Shown piece by piece: positions 42,569 to 50,622 of a stretch of DNA of 64,000 bases. Position 1 is the stretch's first letter. Each line of letters opens with the position of its first letter. Below the pieces are notes generated by a model. The model had not been told where the DNA came from, made no database searches, and saw only the letters and a list, made by a program, of their open reading frames with translations. The translations under genes and the position numbers were made by a program. The stretch spans positions 186,001-250,000 of the forward strand of contig CAJLRM010000001.1 in the NCBI GenBank assembly GCA_905209085.1, given 5' to 3'. This DNA comes from an uncultured Eubacteriales bacterium. GTDB lineage: Bacteria > Bacillota > Clostridia > Christensenellales > Borkfalkiaceae.

Positions 42569-43429
42569 TTACCGCCCGGCAACCTCTTTGATTCCTATCC
42601 GCTCCCCGCAGAGCACTTTCGTTTCGCCGTCTTCCAGCGTATTTCTGATGAGTTCCTCGTCGAGAACCACTTTCTCCCTTTCCACCAAAAGAACGATTGT
42701 GGAGCCGCCGAATTCAAAGCGCCCCTTTTCCTCTCCCCTTCGAAAGCTGCCCGCGCCTTGATTGTTGACGATTCTGCCCACCATCATGGCGCCGACTTCC
42801 ACCTGCGTCACATCGCCGAAATTTTCGGTGTGCAGCACGGTATATTCCCGGCAGTTTTCCGTAAATACCCGCCTGTGTTCGAGGGCGATCGGCTGTACGG
42901 TGTGCAGTCTGCCTTCGATAAAGACGTTTTCCCCTTTGCTTCCCCCGTCGATATAAAAATAGCGGTGATAGTCCTCTACGGTCAGGCGGAACACGAGGCA
43001 CCAGCCGCCCCGATATTTTTCCGCAAGCTCCACGTTCCTCAAAAGCGTTTCCGCGGAATAGGAAAAGCCCTTGATTTCAAATTTTCCCCCTTCTTCCACG
43101 GGAAAAACGGAGAGCTTTCCGTCGCAGGGGGAAACAAACGCTTCGGGAGAGAAATCAAAGGGACGAAGCTCGGGGCGGATACGGCGGGTAAAAAAGGCGT
43201 TAAAAGAGGGATATTGCTCCGCCAGGTACTCGTTCATGTCTATCCCGTGTTTCTTGACGTAGCCCTTGATAAGCCCCTTGGAGAGCCGTCCGTCGAGGTA
43301 TCTCCCCACCGCCCTGGAAACGAAACGGGAGGTGAGCAGTTTTAAAAAAGGCGTCCCTAGTTTCTTCTCGTATAAAAAACGCAAAGACGCCGCAGGGCGC
43401 AGCGTCTTCTTTTTTACGATCGGCCTCAT
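42569..43429 (-). CDS. psd: Phosphatidylserine decarboxylase proenzyme
   Basis: 286 aa. Psd converts phosphatidylserine to phosphatidylethanolamine and is activated by self-cleavage at a Gly-Ser bond. FVSPCDGKLSVF, YHRYFYIDGG, VEVGAMMVGRI and the cleavage motif FEFGGSTIVLL (Ser near 242 becomes the pyruvoyl group; here GGST in place of LGST) are visible. The ATG overlaps the pssA stop (ATGA), so the pair is translationally coupled. Confidence 0.95.
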   Translation of the reverse strand: MRPIVKKKTLRPAASLRFLYEKKLGTPFLKLLTSRFVSRAVGRYLDGRLSKGLIKGYVKKHGIDMNEYLAEQYPSFNAFFTRRIRPELRPFDFSPEAFVSPCDGKLSVFPVEEGGKFEIKGFSYSAETLLRNVELAEKYRGGWCLVFRLTVEDYHRYFYIDGGSKGENVFIEGRLHTVQPIALEHRRVFTENCREYTVLHTENFGDVTQVEVGAMMVGRIVNNQGAGSFRRGEEKGRFEFGGSTIVLLVEREKVVLDEELIRNTLEDGETKVLCGERIGIKEVAGR

Positions 43430-44103
43430 GCCAGCACCGCCCGCCTGATGAGGAACAGGGAACCTAAAATGATCGCCAGAATCAGCATGGCCACGATGAG
43501 CCCTTTGACGCCGAGCTTGGGCATTCTGAAACGGATGACGAACAGCGCGGACAGCGCCAGATACCCGATCAGCATGACGGCGTTGCGCGCCATCGTATAG
43601 GGAGGGAACATAGTGGCGATGAGATAGAAAATCGGCAGGGCGAAGGCGACGTTGGTGACGGGCAGCCCCTCGTAATAAAGACGCCTGCCGCAGTTTTCTT
43701 CGCTGGTGCGGATCTCTTCGGTCACGTCGAAATAGGCGAGGCGGATGAGCGCGCACAACACGAAAATGCCGTAAACGGGAATAAAATACCAGCGATTGAG
43801 CCTCATTCCAAAGCCGATCATGGCGGGAGCGACGCCGAAAGCGATCAGATCGCTCAAAGAATCGATGCGCTCTCCGAACATTTTGTCCTCTCTCGACCTA
43901 TTCTTGCGCGTCTTTGCCACGGCGCCGTCGAAAGCGTCGCAAAAGCCCGAAATCAACAGACATATCACGCCTATGTCGGGACGGGCGTCCTTGTTTCCGC
44001 CCACAGAAAAACAAATCCCCGTGATCGCCGCAATGACGGACAAATATGTGAGGATCACGCCATAATGATAAAAGCCGACTATTTTTTTACTCGTGTTCTT
44101 CAT
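43426..44103 (-). CDS. pssA: CDP-diacylglycerol-serine O-phosphatidyltransferase
   Basis: 225 aa, about six membrane helices. The CDP-alcohol phosphatidyltransferase motif is CDAFDGAVAKTRKN followed by FGERIDSLSDLIAFG, giving the metal-binding Asp residues. It makes phosphatidylserine from CDP-DAG (product of CdsA, this window) and serine. It overlaps the flippase-like gene by 17 bp and psd by 4 bp. Confidence 0.94.
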   Translation of the reverse strand: MKNTSKKIVGFYHYGVILTYLSVIAAITGICFSVGGNKDARPDIGVICLLISGFCDAFDGAVAKTRKNRSREDKMFGERIDSLSDLIAFGVAPAMIGFGMRLNRWYFIPVYGIFVLCALIRLAYFDVTEEIRTSEENCGRRLYYEGLPVTNVAFALPIFYLIATMFPPYTMARNAVMLIGYLALSALFVIRFRMPKLGVKGLIVAMLILAIILGSLFLIRRAVLA

Positions 44104-45175
44104 CTTCGCTCTTCTCTCTCGGTATTTCTTGTCTTTTTCTCTTCATCAGCCGGATATGATACACCAGCGTAACGACCCCGCTGAGCGCCATACAAAGATA
44201 GTAGGAAATCACCCGCGTCACCATCATCGCCACCACGATGAACGTATTATCGAAGCGCAGGGTGTAGATATTCAGATACAGATATTCAAAGGCTCCCACG
44301 CCTCCCGGCAGGGGGATGGAGTTATAGCCCAAAAGGACGAACGCCTGCATGGCGAACAAATCGACGAAAGACGCATCCGGGTCGGCTGCCGTACAGACAA
44401 AGCAGGTGATCAGAACCTGCGAAACGCGCTGCGCGACGTTGAGGAGCAACGCCTGAAAAAACAAGGCCCGATGCTTTCTGATTTCCATAAAACTGAGGCG
44501 GTATTTCTCCACCTCGTCCGTGAGCTTGCCGCGCCATTTCTCGGTGTTTTTGACGATCTTCATGCGCGCCAGCAAGGAAATCAGTCCGTTCCCCGCCTTC
44601 AACACCGCTTTATGGCACCACATACAGGCGATGAAGAAGCCCAAAAGCAAAGTTTGGAGAACGATGCCCGCGATGATGAGAAACTTGACGAAGAATTCGA
44701 AGTGCGGGAACATCCTCGGACGGAAAATAAACGCGAGCACGCCGATGACGAGAATCGCCGCCGTATAGGCGATGAGGTTGAACACCAGCGTAAACGTGGT
44801 GGCTCCCGCGTCCATGCCGTCCTTCACCATGTAATACGCGGAAGCGGGCTGCCCGCCCGATGCGGAGGGCGTGATCGCCGAATAATAAATATCCGCCGAA
44901 GAATACACCATCGACGAGAAGAGCTTGGGTTTGTATCCCAAACGGCGGCTGATGAGGTGCAGACTCAACCCCTCGAACGCGATGAAAAGCAGCATACACA
45001 CGAACGCCGCGACGATCAGCCAAGGATTGCAGCGCAGGATGAAATCCTTAATGTTTTCAAAATTGAGTTCGCGGTTGCTTGTAAAAAGAATAAACAGCGT
45101 CACTCCGATCAGCACCGCCAGGAAAAGGATATTGATCAGTTGTTTTTTAGTATTTTTAGACAAACCTTTTCCCAT
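44087..45175 (-). CDS. LPG-synthase transmembrane-domain (UPF0104/YbhN-like) flippase-like protein
   Basis: 362 aa, about eight to nine membrane helices. ITPSASGGQPASAYYMVKDG and SIPLPGGVGAFEYLYLNIY are the two conserved membrane motifs of the MprF flippase-domain family. The MprF aminoacyl-transferase domain is absent. Its place in front of pssA-psd suggests handling of the aminophospholipids made there; this is inference. GAAGGAAG precedes the ATG. Confidence 0.88.
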   Translation of the reverse strand: MGKGLSKNTKKQLINILFLAVLIGVTLFILFTSNRELNFENIKDFILRCNPWLIVAAFVCMLLFIAFEGLSLHLISRRLGYKPKLFSSMVYSSADIYYSAITPSASGGQPASAYYMVKDGMDAGATTFTLVFNLIAYTAAILVIGVLAFIFRPRMFPHFEFFVKFLIIAGIVLQTLLLGFFIACMWCHKAVLKAGNGLISLLARMKIVKNTEKWRGKLTDEVEKYRLSFMEIRKHRALFFQALLLNVAQRVSQVLITCFVCTAADPDASFVDLFAMQAFVLLGYNSIPLPGGVGAFEYLYLNIYTLRFDNTFIVVAMMVTRVISYYLCMALSGVVTLVYHIRLMKRKRQEIPREKSEDEEHE

Positions 45176-45619
45176 AACTTCCTTCTCTCACCCGATAACC
45201 TTTTCTATATATATTTACAAAGCGCTTTTTATATTCCTTCTTCTCGCGCGCAGGGACAAAAAGGACAAATAAAAGCGGAAACAGACGAATCCGTGAAGAG
45301 GCGGAATTTTCCGCGCAGAGGCGCAAAAGCGAAGAAAAAAGCGGACTTTTATTCCGTGTTTTTTCCGTGCGGAGAAGCGGATTCCGACAAAAAAGCCGCA
45401 AAAAGACCGTTCTCCCGCTTGCGCAGGGGCATACGTCCTTTTCCGCAAAGACCGAATGAAAATACGTCATCCTGATCCCGACAGGGTACGGAAACGTGCG
45501 GAAAATTCGGACATTATCCGCCTGCATCCCGTAAATAGTATATTCGAAAATATCCGTCTGTCCGCGCGAAAGGCATGGTGGCTATTATGGGTTTTATTAC
45601 GCAATGCCTATTGCGTAAT

Positions 45620-45635
45620 ACAGGGGTACCCCTGT
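45620..45635. repeat. 16-bp perfect palindrome ACAGGGGTACCCCTGT
   Basis: Its left half ACAGGGGTA, with an adjacent AAAATTTA-A-TC box, also occurs before the XRE start at 25826-25856 and at 26248-26275. Confidence 0.7.
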
Positions 45636-45666
45636 GATTTTTAAATTTTCATCGGACTATAATAAC

Positions 45667-45695
45667 ATTGTAACAAATTGTACGCCGTCTGTCAA
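45667..45695 (-). promoter_or_regulatory. Consensus promoter upstream of the flippase/pssA/psd operon
   Basis: On the minus strand: TTGACA (45690-45695), 17-bp spacer, TACAAT (45667-45672). It would give a leader of about 480 nt to the flippase-like gene, or it serves a lost gene. Confidence 0.7.
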
Positions 45696-45866
45696 GTCCA
45701 CGACACAATATCATAAAAATATATTACAAATTCGCGGATTTTTAAAGGTTCGGCTGCCTTCGTTTAGAAAAAAAGGGAATTTTTATCTTTTCCTTTCCGG
45801 CGCAAAACAATACTTCCTCCTTTAAAAGACCTCCTCTATCCGTCGCGCAGACCTTTATGCGGACGA

Positions 45867-45898
45867 CAAAAAAGCCACACCGAATGGTGTGGCTTTTT
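45867..45898 (-). terminator. Terminator of the rplJ-rplL operon
   Basis: GCCACACC-gaat-GGTGTGGC with T6 after it on the minus strand. Confidence 0.9.
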
Positions 45899-45915
45899 CG
45901 ACGGATAGGCAAAAC

Positions 45916-46287
45916 TTATTTGAGTTCTGCCGTAGCGCCGTTCTCTTTGAGTTTCGCAACGAGAGCGTCCGCGTCCGCTTTGGGAACGTTTTCTTTGATG
46001 ACGCCCATCGCCTCGACGGCTTTCTTCGCATCCGCAAGACCCAGACCGGTAGCTTCGCGGACGACCTTGATGATGGCGATCTTGTTGGGACCGATTTCTT
46101 TCAAGACGACGTCGAATTCCGTCTTCTCTTCCGCCGCGGGGGCAGCTTCCGCCGCGCCGGCAGCACCGGCAGCCGCTACGGGAGCAGCAGCGCTTACGCC
46201 GAATTCCGCTTCGAGAGCTTTCACCAGCTCGTTGAGTTCGAGAACGGACATAGCTTTTACTTCTTCGATGAGTTTCTGAACATCCAT
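45916..46287 (-). CDS. rplL: 50S ribosomal protein L7/L12
   Basis: A 123-aa stalk protein. The N-terminal dimerisation domain (LIEEVKAMSVLELNELVKAL) is followed by an Ala-rich hinge (about 35-55) and the C-terminal factor-binding domain with KIAIIKVVREATGLGLADAK. The length is normal. GGAGG precedes the ATG. It is followed by a strong terminator rather than rpoB. Confidence 0.97.
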   Translation of the reverse strand: MDVQKLIEEVKAMSVLELNELVKALEAEFGVSAAAPVAAAGAAGAAEAAPAAEEKTEFDVVLKEIGPNKIAIIKVVREATGLGLADAKKAVEAMGVIKENVPKADADALVAKLKENGATAELK

Positions 46288-46327
46288 GGTAATTGTAATC
46301 CTCCGATTTTTTTATGATTTTCTTTGA

Positions 46328-46837
46328 TTAAGCGTTTGCCGTTTCTTTCGCTTTGGCAATGGAATCCAAAACGTAGACAAACTTGGAAATAGACGACTGC
46401 AAGCAGCCGAGCATTTTCGCAATGAGCACTTCCTTGGAAGGAATCGCCGCAAGTTCTTTCACCGCGTTCTTATCGAGATACGCCTTTTCGAGATACGCGC
46501 ACTTGGGGACGATCTTGTCCGTCAACGCGGGATTCTCTTTCACCGCCTTCGCAAAGACGGAAGCGCCGCTCGTTTCGTCCGAGCAGAACACCGTCGCGGT
46601 AGCGCCGTTGAGATCCTTATCGAAATCGGTGACGCCCAGTTCGTTGAAAGCTTTTCTCACAAGGGTATTCTTATACACCTTGTATTCGCAGTTCGCCGCC
46701 TTGAATTTGTTTCTCAGAGCCGTGACTTCGAGCACGGTGAGCTTGTTGTAATCCGCAAGGACCACCGACTTACTCGCTTCGATCTTCTCTTTGATTTCCT
46801 CGACGACTTGTTTTTTAGCCTCTAAATTTGCCGACAT
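46328..46837 (-). CDS. rplJ: 50S ribosomal protein L10
   Basis: 169 aa. KIEASKSVVLADYNKLTVLE and KVYKNTLVRKAFNELG are the rRNA-binding block; the C-terminal helix (LQSSISKFVYVLDSIAKAKE) holds L7/L12 dimers. The ATG at 46837 follows AAGGAGG. Expression is governed by the L10 leader just upstream. Confidence 0.97.
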   Translation of the reverse strand: MSANLEAKKQVVEEIKEKIEASKSVVLADYNKLTVLEVTALRNKFKAANCEYKVYKNTLVRKAFNELGVTDFDKDLNGATATVFCSDETSGASVFAKAVKENPALTDKIVPKCAYLEKAYLDKNAVKELAAIPSKEVLIAKMLGCLQSSISKFVYVLDSIAKAKETANA

Positions 46838-46869
46838 GAATACCTCCTTTAAGCGGATTTTCCGCCTGA

Positions 46870-46990
46870 CAATAAAAAAATGCCTTACGCCACACGGCAT
46901 AAGGACAGTATCTCTTCGCTAAGATTCTATCTTTCTGCCTGAGCGAGCGGTTTCCCATCGAACCTTTCGGTACTCGCCTTCTATGGCTTT
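46870..46990 (-). ncRNA. Ribosomal protein L10 leader
   Basis: On the minus strand the leader shows GAAGGCGAGTACCGAAAGG, TTCGATGGGAAACCGCTCG and CTCAGGCAGA, the conserved L10-binding elements. A terminator follows (46873-46904: CCTTATGCC and GGCGTAAGG, then T7). L10(L12)4 binding would favour termination, giving feedback control of rplJL. Confidence 0.9.
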
Positions 46991-47007
46991 CGATTTTTTA
47001 CTAAGTT

Positions 47008-47036
47008 ATTGTACCATTTCCGCCGGAGGCAGTCAA
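47008..47036 (-). promoter_or_regulatory. Promoter of rplJ-rplL
   Basis: On the minus strand: TTGACT (47031-47036), 17-bp spacer, TACAAT (47008-47013), just before the L10 leader. Confidence 0.75.
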
Positions 47037-47147
47037 TCGTTTTGGGACCGCCTTCGGCAAAAATATTTTTTAATCGCAAAAATACGTCGATTATTTTTCC
47101 GCAGCGCGCATTTCCTTTTCAAAATGCAGCGCCCTGAAAGGTATCGA

Positions 47148-47831
47148 TCAGTTCTTCACCGCAACCTTTACGCCGGGACCCATCGTGGAAGCGAGCGTGA
47201 TGCTCTTCACATATTGTCCCTTCGCGGTGGCGGGCTTCGCCTTGATGATCGCGTCCATCAGCGCGGTGTAGTTTTCGACGAGCTTTTCCTTGCCGAAACT
47301 CTTTTTGCCGATCGGGCAGTGAATGATCGCCGTCTTATCGAGTCTGTACTCGACTTTACCGGCTTTGACTTCCTTGATCGCCTTTTCGACGTCCATCGTG
47401 ACCGTGCCCGACTTCGGGTTGGGCATCAAGCCTTTGGGGCCGAGGATACGGCCGATGCGTCCGACCATGCCCATCATATCGGGCGTGGTGATCATGACGT
47501 CAAAATCGAACCATCCGCCCTGGATCTTGGCGATGAGTTCTTCCGCGCCTACGAAATCGGCGCCCGCAGCCAAAGCGGCGTCCGCTTTCGCGCCCTTGGC
47601 GACGACGAGCACGCGCTTGGTCTTACCCGTGCCGTTGGGAAGGACGAGCACGCCGCGGACCTGCTGATCCGCCTGGCGGGGATCGACGCCCAAACGGACG
47701 TGAAGCTCCACCGTTTCGTCGAACTTCGCCTTCGCGGTTTCCAGCATCACGCCTATCGCTTCTCCCGCGTCATAGGTTTTCGCCAAATCAAAAGCTTTTA
47801 CGCTGTCAGAATATTTTTTTCCGTGTTTCAT
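47148..47831 (-). CDS. rplA: 50S ribosomal protein L1
   Basis: 227 aa. VELHVRLGVDPRQADQQVRG, VLPNGTGKTKRVLV and GPKGLMPNPKSGTVT are diagnostic. It forms the L1 stalk and can repress its own operon. AAGGAGG precedes the ATG. Downstream of rplK by 59 bp. Confidence 0.97.
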   Translation of the reverse strand: MKHGKKYSDSVKAFDLAKTYDAGEAIGVMLETAKAKFDETVELHVRLGVDPRQADQQVRGVLVLPNGTGKTKRVLVVAKGAKADAALAAGADFVGAEELIAKIQGGWFDFDVMITTPDMMGMVGRIGRILGPKGLMPNPKSGTVTMDVEKAIKEVKAGKVEYRLDKTAIIHCPIGKKSFGKEKLVENYTALMDAIIKAKPATAKGQYVKSITLASTMGPGVKVAVKN

Positions 47832-47890
47832 TTTTTAATCCTCCTTGCGGTCGATGACGGGATAGGCTCCCTGCCGCATTCTCCTTGAAA

Positions 47891-48316
47891 TCAGTCCTCT
47901 ACCGTGACGCCCATGCTGCGAGCGGTGCCCGCTACCATGCTCATCGCGCTTTCCAGACTCGTGCAGTTCAGATCGGGCATCTTCATCTTTGCGATTTCCT
48001 CGACCTGAGCCTTCGTCAGCTTGCCGACCTTGACGGAATTGGGCTTTGCGCTTGCCGTTTCAAGCCCCAGCGCCTTTTTGATAAGGACGGGTGCGGGAGG
48101 CGTTTTCAAGATGAACGTGAAGGAACGATCCTGATAGATCGTAACGACGACGGGGATGATGAGTCCCGCTTTGTCGGCGGTTTTCGCGTTGAATTCCTTA
48201 GTGAATCCGGGCAGATTGATACCGAAGGGACCAAGGGTGGAACCTACGGGGGGAGCCGGAGTTGCTTTTCCTGCGGGAAGCTGTAATTTTACGACCGCAG
48301 TGATCTTTTTAGCCAT
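47891..48316 (-). CDS. rplK: 50S ribosomal protein L11
   Basis: 141 aa. LQLPAGKATPAPPVGSTLGP and the C-terminal MVAGTARSMGVTVED are diagnostic. It forms the GTPase-associated centre with 23S rRNA and L10. GGAGG precedes the ATG. Confidence 0.97.
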   Translation of the reverse strand: MAKKITAVVKLQLPAGKATPAPPVGSTLGPFGINLPGFTKEFNAKTADKAGLIIPVVVTIYQDRSFTFILKTPPAPVLIKKALGLETASAKPNSVKVGKLTKAQVEEIAKMKMPDLNCTSLESAMSMVAGTARSMGVTVED

Positions 48317-48487
48317 AAATATATCCTCCTATCGTGGTATTGACAAGGCGCACGCTGAGTTTTTTGCGCCTCTCCCACTATTAAAACGGACAGGGTCCGT
48401 TTCGTACAAATTGATTTTTTCAAGCCTTTCTTCCAAAGGCTTAGACAAAAGCCTTTGCCGCCGAGTTTTCGACGAAAACCGCGAAAC

Positions 48488-49051
48488 TTACTCCGCGGAA
48501 TCGTCGGACGGCTCGGGGAGGGGCGCGTCCACTTTCTTTATCTGAATATACTCCACTTCCACGTCCGTATTTCTGCCGAACATACTCGTGGAAATTTTCG
48601 CCTTCTGCGCGGAATCGTTGAGTTCCTTCACCGTGCCGAGGAAGCCCTTTAAAGGCCCGTCCTCTATCGAAACGGTGTCGCCGATCTTGAAATCGGCGTC
48701 GGAAACGAATTCTTCGAGGCGCATTTTGCGGATCTCTTCTTCCTTCATGGGAATAGGTCTGCCCTGAGGGCCGCAGAAACCCGTCACGCCGCGCGTGCTC
48801 GTGACGTAATACCAGATCTGATTGGTGTAGATCATCTTGATAAAGACGTAGCAGGGCAGAAGCTTTCTCTCCACCACCTTGCGCTTGCCGTTCTTTTCCT
48901 CGATGACCTGTTCCATAGGAATTTTCAAATCGACAATATAATCGCCGAGGTTGTTGTTTTCAATCAGCTTTTCCAGACTGTCCTTCACCATCGCCTCGTA
49001 CCCCGAGTAGGTGTGCAGGATATACCATTTGGGCTGTTCAGTTTCCGCCAT
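48488..49051 (-). CDS. nusG: Transcription termination/antitermination factor NusG
   Basis: 187 aa. The NGN domain has WYILHTYSGYEAMVKDSLEK, LLPCYVFIKM and TRGVTGFCGPQGRPIP. The KOW domain is GDTVSIEDGPLKGFLGTVKE. It couples RNA polymerase processivity, pausing and Rho. The start at 49051 follows GGGAGGG; the longer frame overlaps secE. The last ~15 residues are an acidic tail. 171 bp separate it from rplK and include two short hairpins (48378-48398, 48422-48442) without T-runs. Confidence 0.97.
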   Translation of the reverse strand: MAETEQPKWYILHTYSGYEAMVKDSLEKLIENNNLGDYIVDLKIPMEQVIEEKNGKRKVVERKLLPCYVFIKMIYTNQIWYYVTSTRGVTGFCGPQGRPIPMKEEEIRKMRLEEFVSDADFKIGDTVSIEDGPLKGFLGTVKELNDSAQKAKISTSMFGRNTDVEVEYIQIKKVDAPLPEPSDDSAE

Positions 49052-49065
49052 AGTTCCCTCCCCGC

Positions 49066-49287
49066 TCACGAAATCAGCTTCAAAAGGAAACTCAAGAGGG
49101 CGTCCACACCCGTAACGACAGCTAAAAATACAAAGACGATAACAAGAACCACGCCCGTCGTCTTCAATACCGTGGTGAAGGAAGGCCAAGTCACTCTTTT
49201 CAGTTCCGAAAAGACTTCCTTGATTTTCGCACCCGCACGGCGGAACCAGCTGGGTTTTTTGTTTTTTGTTTTTGTTGCGTTTGCCAT
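49066..49287 (-). CDS. secE: Preprotein translocase subunit SecE
   Basis: 73 aa: an amphipathic helix EVFSELKRVTWPSFTTVLK (the family core) plus one C-terminal membrane helix (VVLVIVFVFLAVVTGVDAL). It clamps SecY. 14 bp before nusG, the standard order. Confidence 0.95.
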   Translation of the reverse strand: MANATKTKNKKPSWFRRAGAKIKEVFSELKRVTWPSFTTVLKTTGVVLVIVFVFLAVVTGVDALLSFLLKLIS

Positions 49288-49369
49288 TGTTTACCTCTGT
49301 GCTCTCGCGAAATCCGCCCGCTCTTTTCGCTTGTCCCAAGCCGCGGCAGACTCCCGTCCCGCTTATCGA

Positions 49370-49534
49370 TTATTTGGATTCTTTGTGCTCGGTGTGCTTC
49401 TTGCAGAACGGGCAGTACTTTTTCAAAATAAGCCTGTCGGGATCGTTCTTCTTGTTCTTGATGCTGTCATAATTTCTATGCTTGCATTCCGTGCATTCGA
49501 ATGTAATTTTGGCTCTTGCCGTTTTTGTTGCCAT
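49370..49534 (-). CDS. rpmG: 50S ribosomal protein L33
   Basis: 54 aa. KITFECTECKHRNYDSIKNK and LKKYCPFCKKHTEHKE; both CxxC pairs are present, so this is the zinc-binding form. The start at 49534 has GGAG at 8 nt. First gene of the operon, behind promoter 49585-49613. Confidence 0.96.
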   Translation of the reverse strand: MATKTARAKITFECTECKHRNYDSIKNKKNDPDRLILKKYCPFCKKHTEHKESK

Positions 49535-49584
49535 ATCGAAAACTCCATACAAAAAAATTACACCCCTCTTAGGTGCGTATACAA

Positions 49585-49613
49585 AGTTTATCACACTTTA
49601 AGGGGCTTGTCAA
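49585..49613 (-). promoter_or_regulatory. Promoter of rpmG-secE-nusG-rplK-rplA
   Basis: On the minus strand: TTGACA (49608-49613), 17-bp spacer, TAAACT (49585-49590). Confidence 0.8.
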
Positions 49614-49695
49614 TCTTTTTTGAGAGGATTTTTAAATATTTTTTCCGCCTTTTTTGCCGCCGCCTTAATATTAGGCGCGCAAAAGTAGTCGTCAA

Positions 49696-49733
49696 AGAAA
49701 AAACGGGGGAAACGATTTCTCGTTTCCCCCGTC
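49696..49733 (-). terminator. Terminator of the 142-aa lipoprotein gene
   Basis: ACGGGGGAAACG and CGTTTCCCCCGT stem, 6-base loop, T6 following on the minus strand. Confidence 0.9.
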
Positions 49734-49746
49734 GTTTTCACCGATT

Positions 49747-50175
49747 TTACGCCGCTTTTTTCAAAGTGAGCGTCCCCATTCCTTCCTCATCCATCACCAA
49801 GGTGCTTCCGTCGCAGCTCACCGTTTCGGCTTCGTCCTCGAACGTGAGTACGATTTTACCTGCCGTTTCGCTTTTCGCCCAGGTGCCCGTCGTTACCTCG
49901 CCTTCTAACATAGCCATAGAAAGAGAAGCGGTGCCGTCCGCTTTGAGTTCCACCACCATGAAATCCGCGGAAAGAGAAATCATACCCATATACGTTTCTC
50001 CCACTTTCAAAGTAACCGTAGCGCCTTCGCTGGTAACAACCATCGATTCAAATTTGTATGTACCCGCATAATTCACTTCCCCGCTGTTCTCTTTTTCCCC
50101 GCAGGAAGCCAAACAGAACAGTCCCAATACGAACGCAAGGACGCTCAACAGAGCCGTTTTAAATTTTCTCATCAT
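49747..50175 (-). CDS. Lipocalin-like lipoprotein, function unknown
   Basis: 142 aa. A signal peptide ends in lipobox LASC (Cys25), then an acidic linker and a small beta-barrel-like domain: VNYAGTYKFESMVVTSEGAT and GTWAKSETAGKIVLTFEDE. The pattern 'aGtYkf...GtW...g' resembles the DUF4923/lipocalin-5 type domains common in gut Clostridia lipoproteins, and also the last ~75 residues of the 1047-aa protein nearby (IYGTYEFISEEGF, GTWSLQEDGTY). GGAGA precedes the ATG. Transcription comes from a promoter with a G9 spacer tract. Confidence 0.8.
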   Translation of the reverse strand: MMRKFKTALLSVLAFVLGLFCLASCGEKENSGEVNYAGTYKFESMVVTSEGATVTLKVGETYMGMISLSADFMVVELKADGTASLSMAMLEGEVTTGTWAKSETAGKIVLTFEDEAETVSCDGSTLVMDEEGMGTLTLKKAA

Positions 50176-50206
50176 AGATCTCCTTATATAGATATTTACT
50201 AATTAG

Positions 50207-50234
50207 ATTATACCCCCCCCCGCAGATTTGTCAA
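50207..50234 (-). promoter_or_regulatory. Promoter with homopolymeric G9 tract in the spacer
   Basis: On the minus strand: TTGACA (50229-50234), 16-bp spacer ending in nine G (50213-50221), TATAAT (50207-50212). One more G would give the 17-bp optimum. This is the arrangement of slipped-strand phase-variable promoters. Confidence 0.7.
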
Positions 50235-50622
50235 GCGTTTTTCATAAATTTTCCAGCTAAACAATTGAGTTTTCCCTATCGCGGAAGAATTAACTCAATC
50301 GGGTTACCGATAATCAAAAATGCCGCAAGGAAACACTTGCGACATTATGCGACATTATTTATATCTCTATTTAATTCAGGGACGGGCAAGGGAGCGAAAT
50401 AGAGCAAAAACGTTCGGCAGACGCGAAAAATTTATCGGGAGGAACGGAGGCGCGAAAAAGAGAAATTAGAAAGAAAATTCGGGGAGGATTTAAAAGGGCG
50501 CGGGAGAAGCATCTGCGAAGGTGTCCGCGCCATGCGGAAAAAGAGGCGAAAGAAAACTGCGGGACTTCGGGCAAAGACGGGAATTTATCGCCCGGACAGA
50601 AAAACGCCGCAAGTATAAAAAA
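50235..50622. other. Intergenic region with an operator-like site
   Basis: About 390 bp without a supported gene. TTAACTCA at 50290-50297 matches the sites at 50994-51001 and 51026-51033. A small GCAAG...CTTGC hairpin lies near 50314-50339. Confidence 0.45.

Larger units (their letters stand above)
45176..45866. other. Long intergenic region with hairpins and a promoter
   Basis: About 690 bp with no supported gene. It contains TTACGCAAT/ATTGCGTAA (about 45598-45619), the 16-bp palindrome ACAGGGGTACCCCTGT (45620-45635) and a minus-strand promoter (45667-45695). The part 45176-45560 is featureless to me. Confidence 0.5.

Noticed and set aside
46906..46985. Possible tRNA, from the GGTTCGAT-like stretch
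   Set aside because: It is part of the L10 leader; no cloverleaf or anticodon arm can be built. No tRNA or rRNA gene was found elsewhere in the window.
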